Shown here: positions 51,544-60,309 of the stretch, one piece after another | Layout of the letters: every line of letters starts with the position of its first letter | How positions within the stretch are numbered: the stretch's first letter is position 1 | From: Streptomyces sp. CA-210063 | GTDB lineage: Bacteria > Actinomycetota > Actinomycetes > Streptomycetales > Streptomycetaceae | Direction: 5' to 3' | DNA length: 64,000 nucleotides | Assembly: GCF_024612015.1 (NCBI RefSeq) | Contig: NZ_CP102512.1 | Location: 9,610,001 to 9,674,000 of the forward strand | The notes under the pieces: generated by a model | Told to the model about the DNA's origin: nothing | The model's input: the letters and a program-made list of their open reading frames with translations, nothing else | Database searches by the model: none | Position numbers and translations under genes: made by a program

Positions 51544-52806
51544 TTACCAGTAGTCGGGCAGGCTGTAGCGGTCGGTGTTGGTGGCGTGCCACTCGTGGTT
51601 GCCGGCCACCCAGGCGGCGAGAGCGGTGGCGTAGCGCTCGATCAGGGGCGAGGTGGCGGACAGGGCCGCGGACTCCTCCTCGAACGCCTCCATGATCCGG
51701 TTGTGGATCTCGACGGCCTCCAGATACGCCGCCTTCAGCCCGCACCGCTCGTTGGCGGCGATGACCATGGGCAGATTGAGATGGTCCGGGTCGTTCGACA
51801 TCTCCTTGGTGAAGGAGTACAGGTCGTTGACGATCGTGGACGCGTTCCCGGCCAGCGCGGTGATCCGCTGGACCTCGGGCCGGGCGTAGACGGCCTCCGG
51901 CAGTTCCCAGCCGTCCACCGCGTCGACGATCGCCAGACAGGGGCGGAAGTTGTTGAACTGCCGCATCACCAGGTACTCCCAGATCCGCGGCATGTGGTCG
52001 GTCTCGGCCCAGGCGGCCTCGCCGAGATAGCCCAGATGCAGCCGGGCGAGATCGTGGACGAGCCGGTCGGTCTGGCTGGGGGTGGCGAGGGCGGCGTAGT
52101 CCCGCAGCGCGAAGTGGTACGAACGCAGCGGACCGTCGCCCCGTACGCCGTGCCGCCACCGATTCTCCACCTCGGGTGTGCTGTGGAGGGGGTCGAGCGC
52201 CGACTGGGCCATGAGCAGCCGACCGCCGAGGCCGCGCGGCGAGCCGCCCTTGCCCTCGTCGACCTCGCAGTACAGGTTGTCGACGAGGTGCTCGGCGAGC
52301 AGCAACTTCCCGGCGGCGGTGAGGTGTTCGGGGCCGGCCGCGCCAGGGTGCGCGAGCACGATCGCCCGGCCGAGACCGAACCGCGCGAACTGCCCCCGCC
52401 ACTCCCGGGGGAACAGATCCATGCGCTCCGCCCAGGCCTCCAGCCTGCGGTCGACCTCCGCGGCCTTCGCGGGGTCGGCGGGCACGGCGGGCCGGTACCT
52501 CAGCCCGGGGATCGCACCGCCGCCCCGGGCCCGCCGGGACCGGGCAGGACTCGGCGGCCCCGGCAGCCGCCTCCGGGCCGGCGCGCAGACCGACGGCAGA
52601 CCGGGCGACGGGAGATCGGCTGACGGCAGACCGGCCGATGTCACAGCCGGGGACGGCGGACCGGCTGACGCCATACCGACCGACGGCAGACCGGGCGACG
52701 GGAGATCGGCTGACGGCGGACCGGCCGATGGCGGACCGGCCGATGGCGGACCGGCCGATGGCAGACCGGCCGACGACACGGCACCGGACACTGACGGTTC
52801 GTTCAT
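51544..52806 (-). CDS. 2-methylisoborneol synthase
   Basis: 420 residues from ATG 52806 (ATGA overlap with the shell-protein stop). Class I terpene cyclase: Asp-rich metal motif in [16 protein letters not shown] and the NSE triad in [13 protein letters not shown]. It cyclises 2-methyl-GPP to the earthy odorant 2-methylisoborneol. The first 95 residues are a Pro/Ser/Gly/Ala-rich repeat region (SAGPP and [12 protein letters not shown] units). Disordered N-termini of such enzymes have been shown to load them into a family 2 encapsulin shell, which is what the preceding gene encodes. Confidence 0.94.
   Translation of the reverse strand: MNEPSVSGAVSSAGLPSAGPPSAGPPSAGPPSADLPSPGLPSVGMASAGPPSPAVTSAGLPSADLPSPGLPSVCAPARRRLPGPPSPARSRRARGGGAIPGLRYRPAVPADPAKAAEVDRRLEAWAERMDLFPREWRGQFARFGLGRAIVLAHPGAAGPEHLTAAGKLLLAEHLVDNLYCEVDEGKGGSPRGLGGRLLMAQSALDPLHSTPEVENRWRHGVRGDGPLRSYHFALRDYAALATPSQTDRLVHDLARLHLGYLGEAAWAETDHMPRIWEYLVMRQFNNFRPCLAIVDAVDGWELPEAVYARPEVQRITALAGNASTIVNDLYSFTKEMSNDPDHLNLPMVIAANERCGLKAAYLEAVEIHNRIMEAFEEESAALSATSPLIERYATALAAWVAGNHEWHATNTDRYSLPDYW
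52585..52767 (-). repeat. 15-bp-based repeats in the N-terminal region of the 2-MIB synthase
   Basis: Short GGACCGGC(C/T)GA-type units repeat every 15 bp (SAGPP), and a longer block encoding [12 protein letters not shown] occurs twice. The coding frame is kept throughout. Confidence 0.85.
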
Positions 52807-54230
52807 TCCGGCATCCACCCGACCTGCACGTTCTCCAGGATCCCGGCCGCGTCGGGCACCAGCACGGCCAACGAGTAGTAGGCGGTGACCAGATAACTCA
52901 TGATCGCGGTGGTGTCGACGCCCATGAACCGCACGTTCAGCGACGGCTCGTACTCCTCGGGGATACCCGTCTGGTGCAGGCCGACGACCCCCTGGTCCTT
53001 CTCGCCGGTGCGCAGCGCGATGATGCTGGTGGTGTGCTGCGGCGTGATCGGGATCTTGCTGCACGGGAAGAGCGGCACCCCGCGCCACGCCGGCACCTCG
53101 TGCCCGTCGACGTTCACCGTGCCCGGCACCAGACCGCGCCGGTTGCACTGTCGGAAGAAGGCCGCGATCGCCTTCGGATGGGCCAGGTACAGCCGGGTCT
53201 TGCGGCGCATGGACAGCAGCTCGTCCATGTCGTCCGGGGTCGGCGGCCCGGAGAAGGTGCTGATCCGCTGGCCGTAGTCGATGTTGTGCAGCAGCCCGAA
53301 CTCGCGGTTGTTGACCAGCTCCCACTCCTGGCGTTCGCGGATCTCCTCGATGGTCAGGCGGAGTTGCTGCTCCGTCTGGTCCATCGGGTGGTTGTAGAGA
53401 TCGGCGACCCGGGTATGGACGCGCAACACCGTCTGGGTGAGGGAGAGTTCGTACTCGCGGGGCGCGAGGTCGTAGTCGACGAAGCCGCCCGGGAGCGCCA
53501 ACTCGCCCACGTGTCCCGCCTCCAGGGGCACATCGGCCTCGCCCTTGCGGTTCATGGGCTTGCGCTGCCGATCGGCGAAGGCGTCGAACTGGGCCGCGAG
53601 GGACGGCGTGCGCTCCACGAACGCCATGAGCGCGTCCCAGTTGAGGGCCAGTACCACCCCCGCCGTCTCGGCCCGCACCGAGCTGAGCCAGAGCGGGTCG
53701 GCGTGGCCGATGGCCTCGTCGCCCAGCCCGTCGCCGTCGGTGAGGAGGCCGAGGACCTCCTCCTCGCCGTACTTGCCGATGGTGTACCGCGTGAACCGGC
53801 CGTGCACCACGAGATACGCCTCGGTCACCGGCTGCCCGGCGTCCACCAGCACCTGGCCGGCGCGCACTTCACGCACCCGGAACCGGGAGGAGATCTCCCT
53901 CAGGGCAGGGATGTCGGAGTAGCCGCGCAGCGCGGGGAGTTCGGTCAGTGTCTCCGGGATGACCTTGACGTCGTCGGCGCCGTTCTGGTCGAACTGCACC
54001 CGGCCCCGGCCGATGCGCAGCTGGAGGCGGCGGTTGACCCGGTAGGTGCCGCCCTTGACGTCCACCCACGGCAGCGTCTTGAGCAGCCATCGCGAGGTGA
54101 TGGCCTGCATCTGCGGTTCGGACTTGGTGGTCGTCGCGAGCTGCCGCGCGGCCCTGGTGCTGAGACTGGTGAACTGCTGTGCGTCGGCGGGCTCCGGTGC
54201 ACTTTCGGAGGAGCTTACGGGGGCGGTCAC
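52803..54230 (-). CDS. family 2B encapsulin shell protein with cyclic-nucleotide-binding-like domain
   Basis: 475 residues from GTG 54230 (GGGAGGG upstream). N-terminal arm, then HK97-fold shell segments ([19 protein letters not shown], later VYDYDLAP-like region and [20 protein letters not shown]) enclosing a CNB/CAP-type beta-barrel insert ([40 protein letters not shown]). This is the EshA-type protein long seen next to 2-methylisoborneol genes and now known to form a compartment that houses the cyclase. First gene of a three-gene operon. Whether the insert still binds a nucleotide cannot be read by eye. Confidence 0.9.
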   Translation of the reverse strand: MTAPVSSSESAPEPADAQQFTSLSTRAARQLATTTKSEPQMQAITSRWLLKTLPWVDVKGGTYRVNRRLQLRIGRGRVQFDQNGADDVKVIPETLTELPALRGYSDIPALREISSRFRVREVRAGQVLVDAGQPVTEAYLVVHGRFTRYTIGKYGEEEVLGLLTDGDGLGDEAIGHADPLWLSSVRAETAGVVLALNWDALMAFVERTPSLAAQFDAFADRQRKPMNRKGEADVPLEAGHVGELALPGGFVDYDLAPREYELSLTQTVLRVHTRVADLYNHPMDQTEQQLRLTIEEIRERQEWELVNNREFGLLHNIDYGQRISTFSGPPTPDDMDELLSMRRKTRLYLAHPKAIAAFFRQCNRRGLVPGTVNVDGHEVPAWRGVPLFPCSKIPITPQHTTSIIALRTGEKDQGVVGLHQTGIPEEYEPSLNVRFMGVDTTAIMSYLVTAYYSLAVLVPDAAGILENVQVGWMPE

Positions 54231-54592
54231 ATTCCCTCCCGATAGGTGAGCGGATGTGCGGGGACGTACGGGGACACGCCTGGACACCGGCGAAACGCGG
54301 TGCTGTCGGGACACGGAACTCGGGTGGCGCGCATACGACTTGGCCGTGGGCGGATTCCGAGGCGACGGTCGCCGGAGAGGCGACTGTGAGGCGACATGTG
54401 CGGATGGGCGGAACGTGTCGCGGATAAGCCAAACAGGCGGGACGGCCGGTCGGGCACCGCGTGAAGGGGGCGACTTCGCGTCCTGGGGATGCGGAAACCA
54501 CCGACTGAGGCAGAGCACCGACCGCTCCGTGCTCCCGCGCCCCTCGCTCGCCTCCCGCGACCGGCGCGGAGGGCGCACGACGCCGCCCATGC
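54231..54592. other. upstream region of the 2-methylisoborneol operon
   Basis: About 360 bp without a supported gene. It should carry the operon promoter on the minus strand. Visible: three direct copies of GAGGCGAC at 54359, 54377 and 54388, which could bind a regulator. No clear -35/-10 pair was identified. Confidence 0.4.
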
Positions 54593-54640
54593 GAAAGGGG
54601 CCGCCCATGCGAAAAGGGCCGCCCGGAGGCGGCCCCTTTC
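54593..54640 (-). terminator. terminator of the glucarate operon with duplicated arm
   Basis: GGCGGCCCCTTTC (54628-54640) can pair perfectly with GAAAGGGGCCGCC at 54593-54605, or with one mismatch to GAAAAGGGCCGCC at 54611-54623 (loop CGGA). The two left arms look like an 18-bp duplication. It lies 14 bp beyond the glucarate dehydratase stop. Confidence 0.75.
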
Positions 54641-54653
54641 GGTCAGCGGTGGT

Positions 54654-55913
54654 TCACCAGCGGGGCAGTCGCAGCTCGTACCCCGGCTGGATCCGGCGCA
54701 TGTACCCCGTGTCGTCCCGGGAACGCATGCCCGAGTCGACATACAGCCGGTGCAGCCGGCCGAGGGCGTCGTGGTCCAGCTCCACACCCAGCCCGGGCCC
54801 CGTGGGCACCGCGACCTCCCCGTCCCGGAACTCCAGTACGCCGGGGACGATCACGTCGTCCGCCGAGTTCCACGGGTAGTGCGTGTCGCACGAGTGGTCG
54901 AGGTGGGGGATGGCCGCCGCGACATGGGTCATCGCGGCCAGGCTGATGCCCAGGTGCGAGTTGGAGTGCATGGACAGCGCGATCCCGAACGCCTCGCAGA
55001 CGGCGGCCAGTTCACGGGTGCGGCGCAGTCCGCCCCAGTAGTGGTGGTCGGTGAGCAGCACCTGGATCGCGTCCCGCTCGATCGCCGGCCTCAGATGCTC
55101 CCAGGCGACCACGCACATATTGGTCGCCAGCGGCATCGGCGCATCCTTCGCCACCTCCGCCATACCGGGGATGGTGGCGGTCGGGTCCTCCAAGTACTCC
55201 AGTACGCCGTCCAGTTCACGGGCGACGTACTTCGAGGTCTCCACCGTCCAGGCCGTGTTGGGATCGAGGCGCAGCGGCTGCCCGGGGAAGGCCTCGGCGA
55301 GGGCCTTGATCGCCGCGATCTCCTCGTCCGGTGGGAAGACACCGCCCTTGAGCTTGAACGACCGGAACCCGTACCGCTGTCGCATCAGCCGTGCCTGCTC
55401 GACGACACCGGCCGGGTCCAGCGCCTCGCCCCAGTCGTCGCCGACCGCCGGGCGGCCGTCGAGCGCCGGGTGTTCGGCCCACTTGTAGAAGAGGTACGCG
55501 GCGAAGGGCACGGAGTCGCGGACCCGGCCGCCGAGCAGATCGCTGACCGGGCGGCCGAGCAGCTTGCCCTGCGCGTCGAGGCAGGCCACCTCGACCACCG
55601 AGGTGGTCCAGCCGCGTTCGTGGGAGCTGGGCACGGTCGGCAGCAGTACGGCGTCGATCGCGGCCGAGACGGCGGTGGTGTCGAAGACGTCCAGGCCGAC
55701 CACCGCCTTCGCCGCCGCTTCAAGTCGCTCCAGCCGCACGGTGCCGCCCGTAGACTCGCCGAGCCCCACCGTGCCGTCCTCGAGGACGAGTTGGAGGATG
55801 GTCCGCAGCGCGAGCGGTTCGTGGACGCCGCTCGAGTTGAGCAGCGGCGGGTCGCGGAAGGCGATCGGGGTGACGATCAGCTCCCGGATCCGGGTCCCCG
55901 GCGTGCCGGTCAT
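54654..55913 (-). CDS. gudD: glucarate dehydratase
   Basis: 419 residues from ATG 55913 (GAGGATGAG upstream). Enolase-superfamily barrel with FKLKGGVF, RLDPNTAW, DHHYWGGL and the catalytic His in SMHSNSHLGISLAAMTH; the C-terminus HYPWNSADDVIVPG is specific to glucarate dehydratases. It dehydrates D-glucarate (and often L-idarate) to 5-dehydro-4-deoxyglucarate, the substrate of the enzyme encoded just upstream. Last gene of a five-gene operon. Confidence 0.92.
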   Translation of the reverse strand: MTGTPGTRIRELIVTPIAFRDPPLLNSSGVHEPLALRTILQLVLEDGTVGLGESTGGTVRLERLEAAAKAVVGLDVFDTTAVSAAIDAVLLPTVPSSHERGWTTSVVEVACLDAQGKLLGRPVSDLLGGRVRDSVPFAAYLFYKWAEHPALDGRPAVGDDWGEALDPAGVVEQARLMRQRYGFRSFKLKGGVFPPDEEIAAIKALAEAFPGQPLRLDPNTAWTVETSKYVARELDGVLEYLEDPTATIPGMAEVAKDAPMPLATNMCVVAWEHLRPAIERDAIQVLLTDHHYWGGLRRTRELAAVCEAFGIALSMHSNSHLGISLAAMTHVAAAIPHLDHSCDTHYPWNSADDVIVPGVLEFRDGEVAVPTGPGLGVELDHDALGRLHRLYVDSGMRSRDDTGYMRRIQPGYELRLPRW

Positions 55914-55977
55914 ACGCTCATCCTCTCCCGGCCGTGAAGGCCAAGGCCATGACGATCAGGGTCCTGGCGGTTCGGCA

Positions 55978-56886
55978 TCACGCGCCCACCACCCCCAGGC
56001 CGTGGTCGATCAGCTTCGCCAGCCGGGAGACATGCTCCGGTGCCGGGTCGATCAGGGGAGCCCGTACACCGCCGACGTCCAGGCCGCGCAGGGTCACCCC
56101 CGCCTTGATCAGCGCCACGGCGTACCCGGGCACCTCGTCCCGCAGTTCGACGAGCGGGCCGTAGAACTCGTCGAGGAGCGTGGAGACCAGTGCCTCGTCG
56201 CCGTCGGCGAGCGCCCGGTGGAAGGCGAGGGCGATCTCCGGGGCGAAGGCGAACACGGCGGAGGAGTACAGGCCGACGCCGATGCCCCGGTAGGCGGGCG
56301 CGGTCATCTCGGCCGTGGGCAGCCCGTTGAAGAACTGGAAGCCCTCCGTGCCCGGCACGGCCCGTACCGCGCGGACGATGCGGTGCATCCGCTCGATGTC
56401 GCCGATGCCGTCCTTGAGGCCGACGACCCCTGGCAGGGTGGCGATCTCGGCAGCGGTGTCCGCGGTGAGCCGGGCGGTGCCGCGCTGGTAGAAGATGACG
56501 GGCAGGCCGGTGGCCGCCGTGACCTCCTCGACGTACCGGACGAGTCCCCGCTGCGGTGCGCTCACCAGATACGGCGGCAGCAGCAGGATGCCGTCGGCGC
56601 CGGCGCGTTCGACCCGGGCGGCCTGGTCGCGGGCGACCGGGGGCGGGCCACCGGCCGCGGCCAGGACGGGCACCCGCCCGGCCGTCACCGTGACCGCGAC
56701 CCGCGTGGCCCGCTCGATCTCCTCGGGCGTCAGCGCGTGGAACTCCCCGGTGCCGCAGGCGACGAACACGCCCCCGGCACCGGCCGCGACCCCGGCCTCG
56801 ATGTGCTGTGCGAGCCGTTCCTCGTCCAGCGAACCGTCCGATGCGAACGGCGTGACCGGAAAGAACAGCACTCCTTGGAACTTCAT
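55978..56886 (-). CDS. kdgD: 5-dehydro-4-deoxyglucarate dehydratase
   Basis: 302 residues from ATG 56886. DapA-type (beta/alpha)8 barrel: FPVTPF start, ACGTGEFHALTPEE phosphate/carboxylate loop, Tyr in IFYQRGT and Schiff-base Lys in VVGLKDGIGD. KDGDH enzymes dehydrate and decarboxylate 5-dehydro-4-deoxyglucarate to alpha-ketoglutarate semialdehyde. The FYQRG and GEFHALT variants fit this group rather than dihydrodipicolinate synthase. The semialdehyde dehydrogenase needed next is not in the window. Confidence 0.9.
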   Translation of the reverse strand: MKFQGVLFFPVTPFASDGSLDEERLAQHIEAGVAAGAGGVFVACGTGEFHALTPEEIERATRVAVTVTAGRVPVLAAAGGPPPVARDQAARVERAGADGILLLPPYLVSAPQRGLVRYVEEVTAATGLPVIFYQRGTARLTADTAAEIATLPGVVGLKDGIGDIERMHRIVRAVRAVPGTEGFQFFNGLPTAEMTAPAYRGIGVGLYSSAVFAFAPEIALAFHRALADGDEALVSTLLDEFYGPLVELRDEVPGYAVALIKAGVTLRGLDVGGVRAPLIDPAPEHVSRLAKLIDHGLGVVGA

Positions 56887-56915
56887 GTCTCCCTCAAACG
56901 TGGGGGGTTGGCAGA

Positions 56916-57869
56916 TCAGCCCTTGGTGGCCCCGGCGGCGATGCCGGTGACCAGCGAGCGCTGGAGGAGCAGATAGACGACAAGGCTGGGCAGGAGCGCG
57001 ATGACCGCGCCGGCGAGGACGACGCCCGAGCCGACCTCGGGATCGGTGCGCAGGATGGAGAGGGCCACGGTGACCGTGTAGTCGGTCGGGTCCTTGGCGG
57101 CGATCAACGGCAGCAGATACTGATCCCAGATCATGATGAAGCCGAGGACCCCGGCCACCCCGAGCGCGGGCCTGCACAGCGGCAGCACGACCTGCCACAG
57201 CATCCGCAGTTCGCCCACGCCGTCGAGGCGGGCGGCCTCCTCGATCTCCCCGGGTATGTCCTTCATGAACTCGGTCAGCAGCATCACCGAGAAGCCCCAG
57301 GCCCCGAGCGGCAGGATGACACCCCAGACGGTGCCCTTCAGGTCGATGCCGACCACCGGCACATGGCCGAGGACCAGGGACAGCGGGATGGCGATGACCT
57401 CCTCCGGGAGCATCATCGTCAGCATGAACAGCGTCATGACGATCGCCTGACCGCGGAACCGGTGACGGGCCAGCGCGTACGCGGCGAGCACGCACACCAC
57501 GAGCTGGAGAAGCAGTCCGCCGCCCGCGATGACGAGCGAGTTGGTGAAGTAGTCCCAGATGCCGCGCTCCCCGGCCACCCGGAAGTTCAGCAGTGTGCTG
57601 TCGTGCGGGAGGAAGGACAGCGACGAGCCGCTGGGGTGGGTGCTGAGGGCACCGGAGACGATCGTCAGGAAGGGCGCCGCGAAGATGCCGAGCGCTGTCG
57701 CGCACAGCAGGATCCGCAGGGCCCAGGAGACGCCGGGCCGGTCGTTCCAGCCGAGCGCGGTGTCGAAGCGGGCGGGGGTCGTCCGGGCCCGCTTGCCGGC
57801 TCTCCCGGATGACGCGACGGCCTCGTCGGACGACGGCGTCCGGACGGGGTCGAGGGCGGGTGCGCTCAT
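56916..57869 (-). CDS. sugar ABC transporter permease, MalG type
   Basis: 317 residues from ATG 57869 (ATGA overlap). Basic N-terminal tail of about 45 residues, six helices and the coupling loop EEAARLDGVGELRMLWQVVLPL followed by the MalG-type C-terminus. With the MalF-type partner it forms the channel for an acidic-sugar importer. No dedicated ATPase is encoded here; as in many streptomycetes a shared MsiK-type ATPase elsewhere probably serves it. Confidence 0.9.
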   Translation of the reverse strand: MSAPALDPVRTPSSDEAVASSGRAGKRARTTPARFDTALGWNDRPGVSWALRILLCATALGIFAAPFLTIVSGALSTHPSGSSLSFLPHDSTLLNFRVAGERGIWDYFTNSLVIAGGGLLLQLVVCVLAAYALARHRFRGQAIVMTLFMLTMMLPEEVIAIPLSLVLGHVPVVGIDLKGTVWGVILPLGAWGFSVMLLTEFMKDIPGEIEEAARLDGVGELRMLWQVVLPLCRPALGVAGVLGFIMIWDQYLLPLIAAKDPTDYTVTVALSILRTDPEVGSGVVLAGAVIALLPSLVVYLLLQRSLVTGIAAGATKG

Positions 57870-58786
57870 CGCACGTCTCCCCTCTTGCGGAAGTGGTTGA
57901 CGGTGACGGTGAGCAGCAGCGTCACCGCGAGCAGGACGACGGAGGCCGCCGACGCGCCGCCGATGTCGTTGCGGGTGAAGCCGAGGGTGTAGGCGCGGGT
58001 CATCCACACCTCGGTGGACCCGGCGGGGCCGCCGCCCGTGAGGACGTACACCTCGGTGAAGACACGCAGACCACGGATCGCGGCCAGTGTGAGGACGATG
58101 CCGATGGCCGGGCGGATCGCCGGCAGGGTGACGTGGCGAAGCCGCTGCCACAGGGACACCCCGTCCATCGCGGCGGCCTCGTACAACGTGCGGTCCACGC
58201 CCGCGAGTCCGGCGAGGATGATCACCATGTTGTACGGGGCGACCATCCAGATGCCCATGACCATCGTCGCCCAGAGCGCGGTGTCCGGGTTGTCGAGGAA
58301 CGGAGTCGGGCCGAGCCCCAGGAAGCCCAGGGCGCTGTTCACGAGGCCGTCGGAGGTCGGGTAGTACATCAGCCGCCACAGCTCACCGACGACGGCGGTC
58401 GCGGTGACGACCGGCAGGAAGACGGCCGTGCGCATGATCTTCAGCGAGCGGGCCTGGCCCTCGAGCAGCAGCGCCAGGAAGAAGCCGACGACGATCGCGC
58501 CGAGCGACTGCCCGATGCCGAGGAGGAGGGTGTGGCCGACCGCGTCCTGGAAGCGGTGGTCGGTCAGGACCCGCGTGTAGTTGTCGAGGCCGACCCACTG
58601 GTCGCCGAGGAACGGCCGTACGTCGAAGAAGCTGAGCCAGATGCCCTTGCCCATCGGGAGGAACTTGAAGACGAGGGCGAGCAGCAGGCCGGGGGCCAGG
58701 AACAGCCAGGGGAGGACGGCCTTCTTGCCGAAGACCCGCTTGGTGAGCGCTCCGCGCCGCCGGGGCGCGATGGTGGTCGCGGTCAT
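57866..58786 (-). CDS. sugar ABC transporter permease, MalF type
   Basis: 306 residues from ATG 58786 (ATGA overlap with the binding-protein stop). Six membrane helices, first starting at VLPWLFLAPGLLLALVFKFL; coupling loop EAAAMDGVSLWQRLRHVTLP. It is the partner of the MalG-type protein and the second gene of the glucarate operon. Confidence 0.9.
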   Translation of the reverse strand: MTATTIAPRRRGALTKRVFGKKAVLPWLFLAPGLLLALVFKFLPMGKGIWLSFFDVRPFLGDQWVGLDNYTRVLTDHRFQDAVGHTLLLGIGQSLGAIVVGFFLALLLEGQARSLKIMRTAVFLPVVTATAVVGELWRLMYYPTSDGLVNSALGFLGLGPTPFLDNPDTALWATMVMGIWMVAPYNMVIILAGLAGVDRTLYEAAAMDGVSLWQRLRHVTLPAIRPAIGIVLTLAAIRGLRVFTEVYVLTGGGPAGSTEVWMTRAYTLGFTRNDIGGASAASVVLLAVTLLLTVTVNHFRKRGDVR

Positions 58787-60108
58787 TTCAACAGGTCCTG
58801 GTCCTTGAGGTCACCGGCGAGGGTGTCGTTGAGTTCCTTGAGGCTTGAGCCGACGTCGCTGCCGCAGTAGGTGAAGACCGCGTTGAGGGCGTCGGCGGTG
58901 TCCTGCTTGATCGGCGCGAAGTCGGGTGCGTTCGGGAACTGCTCGGAGGCGTCCTCGTAGGCCTTCTGTACGACGCTCCAGCGCGGGTCGTCCCGCACCT
59001 GGGCCGCGTCGAGCGTGGAGTTGACGGGGATGCGGACCACGGGCTGGTTGTCGCCGGTCATGGCGAGCTTCTGGCCCTCGGGGGAGATCAGGAAGGCGGC
59101 GAGGGCCTGCTCCTGCCGCGTCTTGCCGGTCCTCGCGCCGAAGTAGATGTTCTCCCCGTCGGCCAGCACGGTGGACCCGGCCGGGCCCGCCGGGAACGGG
59201 ACGACGTCGAACGTGTCCTTGCCGGGCGTCGCGTCGTAGGTGGCGATGTTGTACGGGCCGGTGAGGTACATCCCGGCGTCGCCGTCCTGGAAGTTGGTGG
59301 CCGTGCCGGTGACGGCGGTGATGGCGCCGGGCTGGATGACACCGTTGTCACCGCAGAAGAGGTTGTCCTTCATCCAGGTGACGGTGCGTACGGCGGCGGC
59401 CGAGTCCATGGCGGGGCGGTAGCCCTTGCCGTCCGGCTCGATGATCTTCGCGCCGCCGGACCAGAGGAAGCTGGCGCCCCACCAGGCGGCGTAGCCGTTC
59501 TGGGCGCTGCCCGGGACGACCATGCCGTAGGTGTCCTTCTTGCCGTCGCCGTCCGGGTCGCGGTCGGCGAAGGCCTTCGCCACGCCGATCATCTCCGCCC
59601 AGGTCGTCGGCGCCTGGAGGCCGAGTTTCCGCAGCCAGTCCTTGCGGATCATCAGGGTCTGGGCCTGGCGGGAGTACGGGATGCCGTAGTGCTCGCCGTC
59701 GATGCCCACGGTGGAGGACCAGGTCTTGTCGGTGATCTGGTCGTGGCCCTCGATCGCGGCCGGATCGATGGTCTCGAGCAGGCCCTGGCTCTGGTAACTG
59801 CCCATCAGCGCCGTGTCGTTGATCATCACGTCCGGGAGGTCCCTGGTGGACGCCCGGCTCTGGAGCTGCTGGTCGAAGTTGATGACCGGCTGGTAATCGA
59901 TCTTGATGCCGGTCTTCTCGGTGAAGGCGGCGAACACCCGCTCGTACGTGGCGGCCGGGTCCGGATTGCTCCGGGTCCAGACCTCCAGCGTGTTCGGGTC
60001 ATCGCCCCCGGCGCTGTCGGACCCCGATCCGCAGCCCGCGGCCCCGAACGCGAGCCCCGCGACGGTGATCATGGCGGCCAGGCGGTGACTTCGTCGGCGA
60101 ACGCCCAT
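58783..60108 (-). CDS. sugar-acid-binding lipoprotein (family 1 solute-binding protein)
   Basis: 441 residues from ATG 60108 with CGGAG eight bases upstream; the frame is open to 60153 but the signal peptide begins at MGVRRRSHRLAAMITVAG and ends at lipobox GAAGC. The body (LEVWTRSNPDPAATYERVFA, YGIPYSRQAQTLMIRKDWL, DVVPFPAGPAGSTVLADGEN) is a family 1 extracellular solute-binding protein. Context points to D-glucarate or a related aldarate as ligand. First gene of the operon, behind a palindromic operator. Confidence 0.9.
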   Translation of the reverse strand: MGVRRRSHRLAAMITVAGLAFGAAGCGSGSDSAGGDDPNTLEVWTRSNPDPAATYERVFAAFTEKTGIKIDYQPVINFDQQLQSRASTRDLPDVMINDTALMGSYQSQGLLETIDPAAIEGHDQITDKTWSSTVGIDGEHYGIPYSRQAQTLMIRKDWLRKLGLQAPTTWAEMIGVAKAFADRDPDGDGKKDTYGMVVPGSAQNGYAAWWGASFLWSGGAKIIEPDGKGYRPAMDSAAAVRTVTWMKDNLFCGDNGVIQPGAITAVTGTATNFQDGDAGMYLTGPYNIATYDATPGKDTFDVVPFPAGPAGSTVLADGENIYFGARTGKTRQEQALAAFLISPEGQKLAMTGDNQPVVRIPVNSTLDAAQVRDDPRWSVVQKAYEDASEQFPNAPDFAPIKQDTADALNAVFTYCGSDVGSSLKELNDTLAGDLKDQDLLK

Positions 60109-60153
60109 GGGCACACTCCGTTGTTCTTCCGGGCCGTCCGCCCGGGTGTTCAT

Positions 60154-60176
60154 ATTCGTGAACTCGCTTCACGAAT
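60154..60176. promoter_or_regulatory. palindromic operator of the glucarate operon
   Basis: ATTCGTGAA (60154-60162) and TTCACGAAT (60168-60176) form a perfect 9-bp inverted repeat around CTCGC, 46 bp before the binding-protein start. The AT-richness and dimer-like geometry suggest a repressor or activator site (for example GntR/FadR or IclR type). No regulator gene is adjacent. Confidence 0.7.
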
Positions 60177-60309
60177 CTAAATGATCGGCCAAGCTACGGA
60201 GCGTTTCGTTCGCACGTCAAGACATGGGTAGGAGATTTCACCGGCGCCACACATGGGCATACGGGATCCTGTCGGGCGCCTGAGGGCAGGGATCTGGAGG
60301 TGGTACGCC

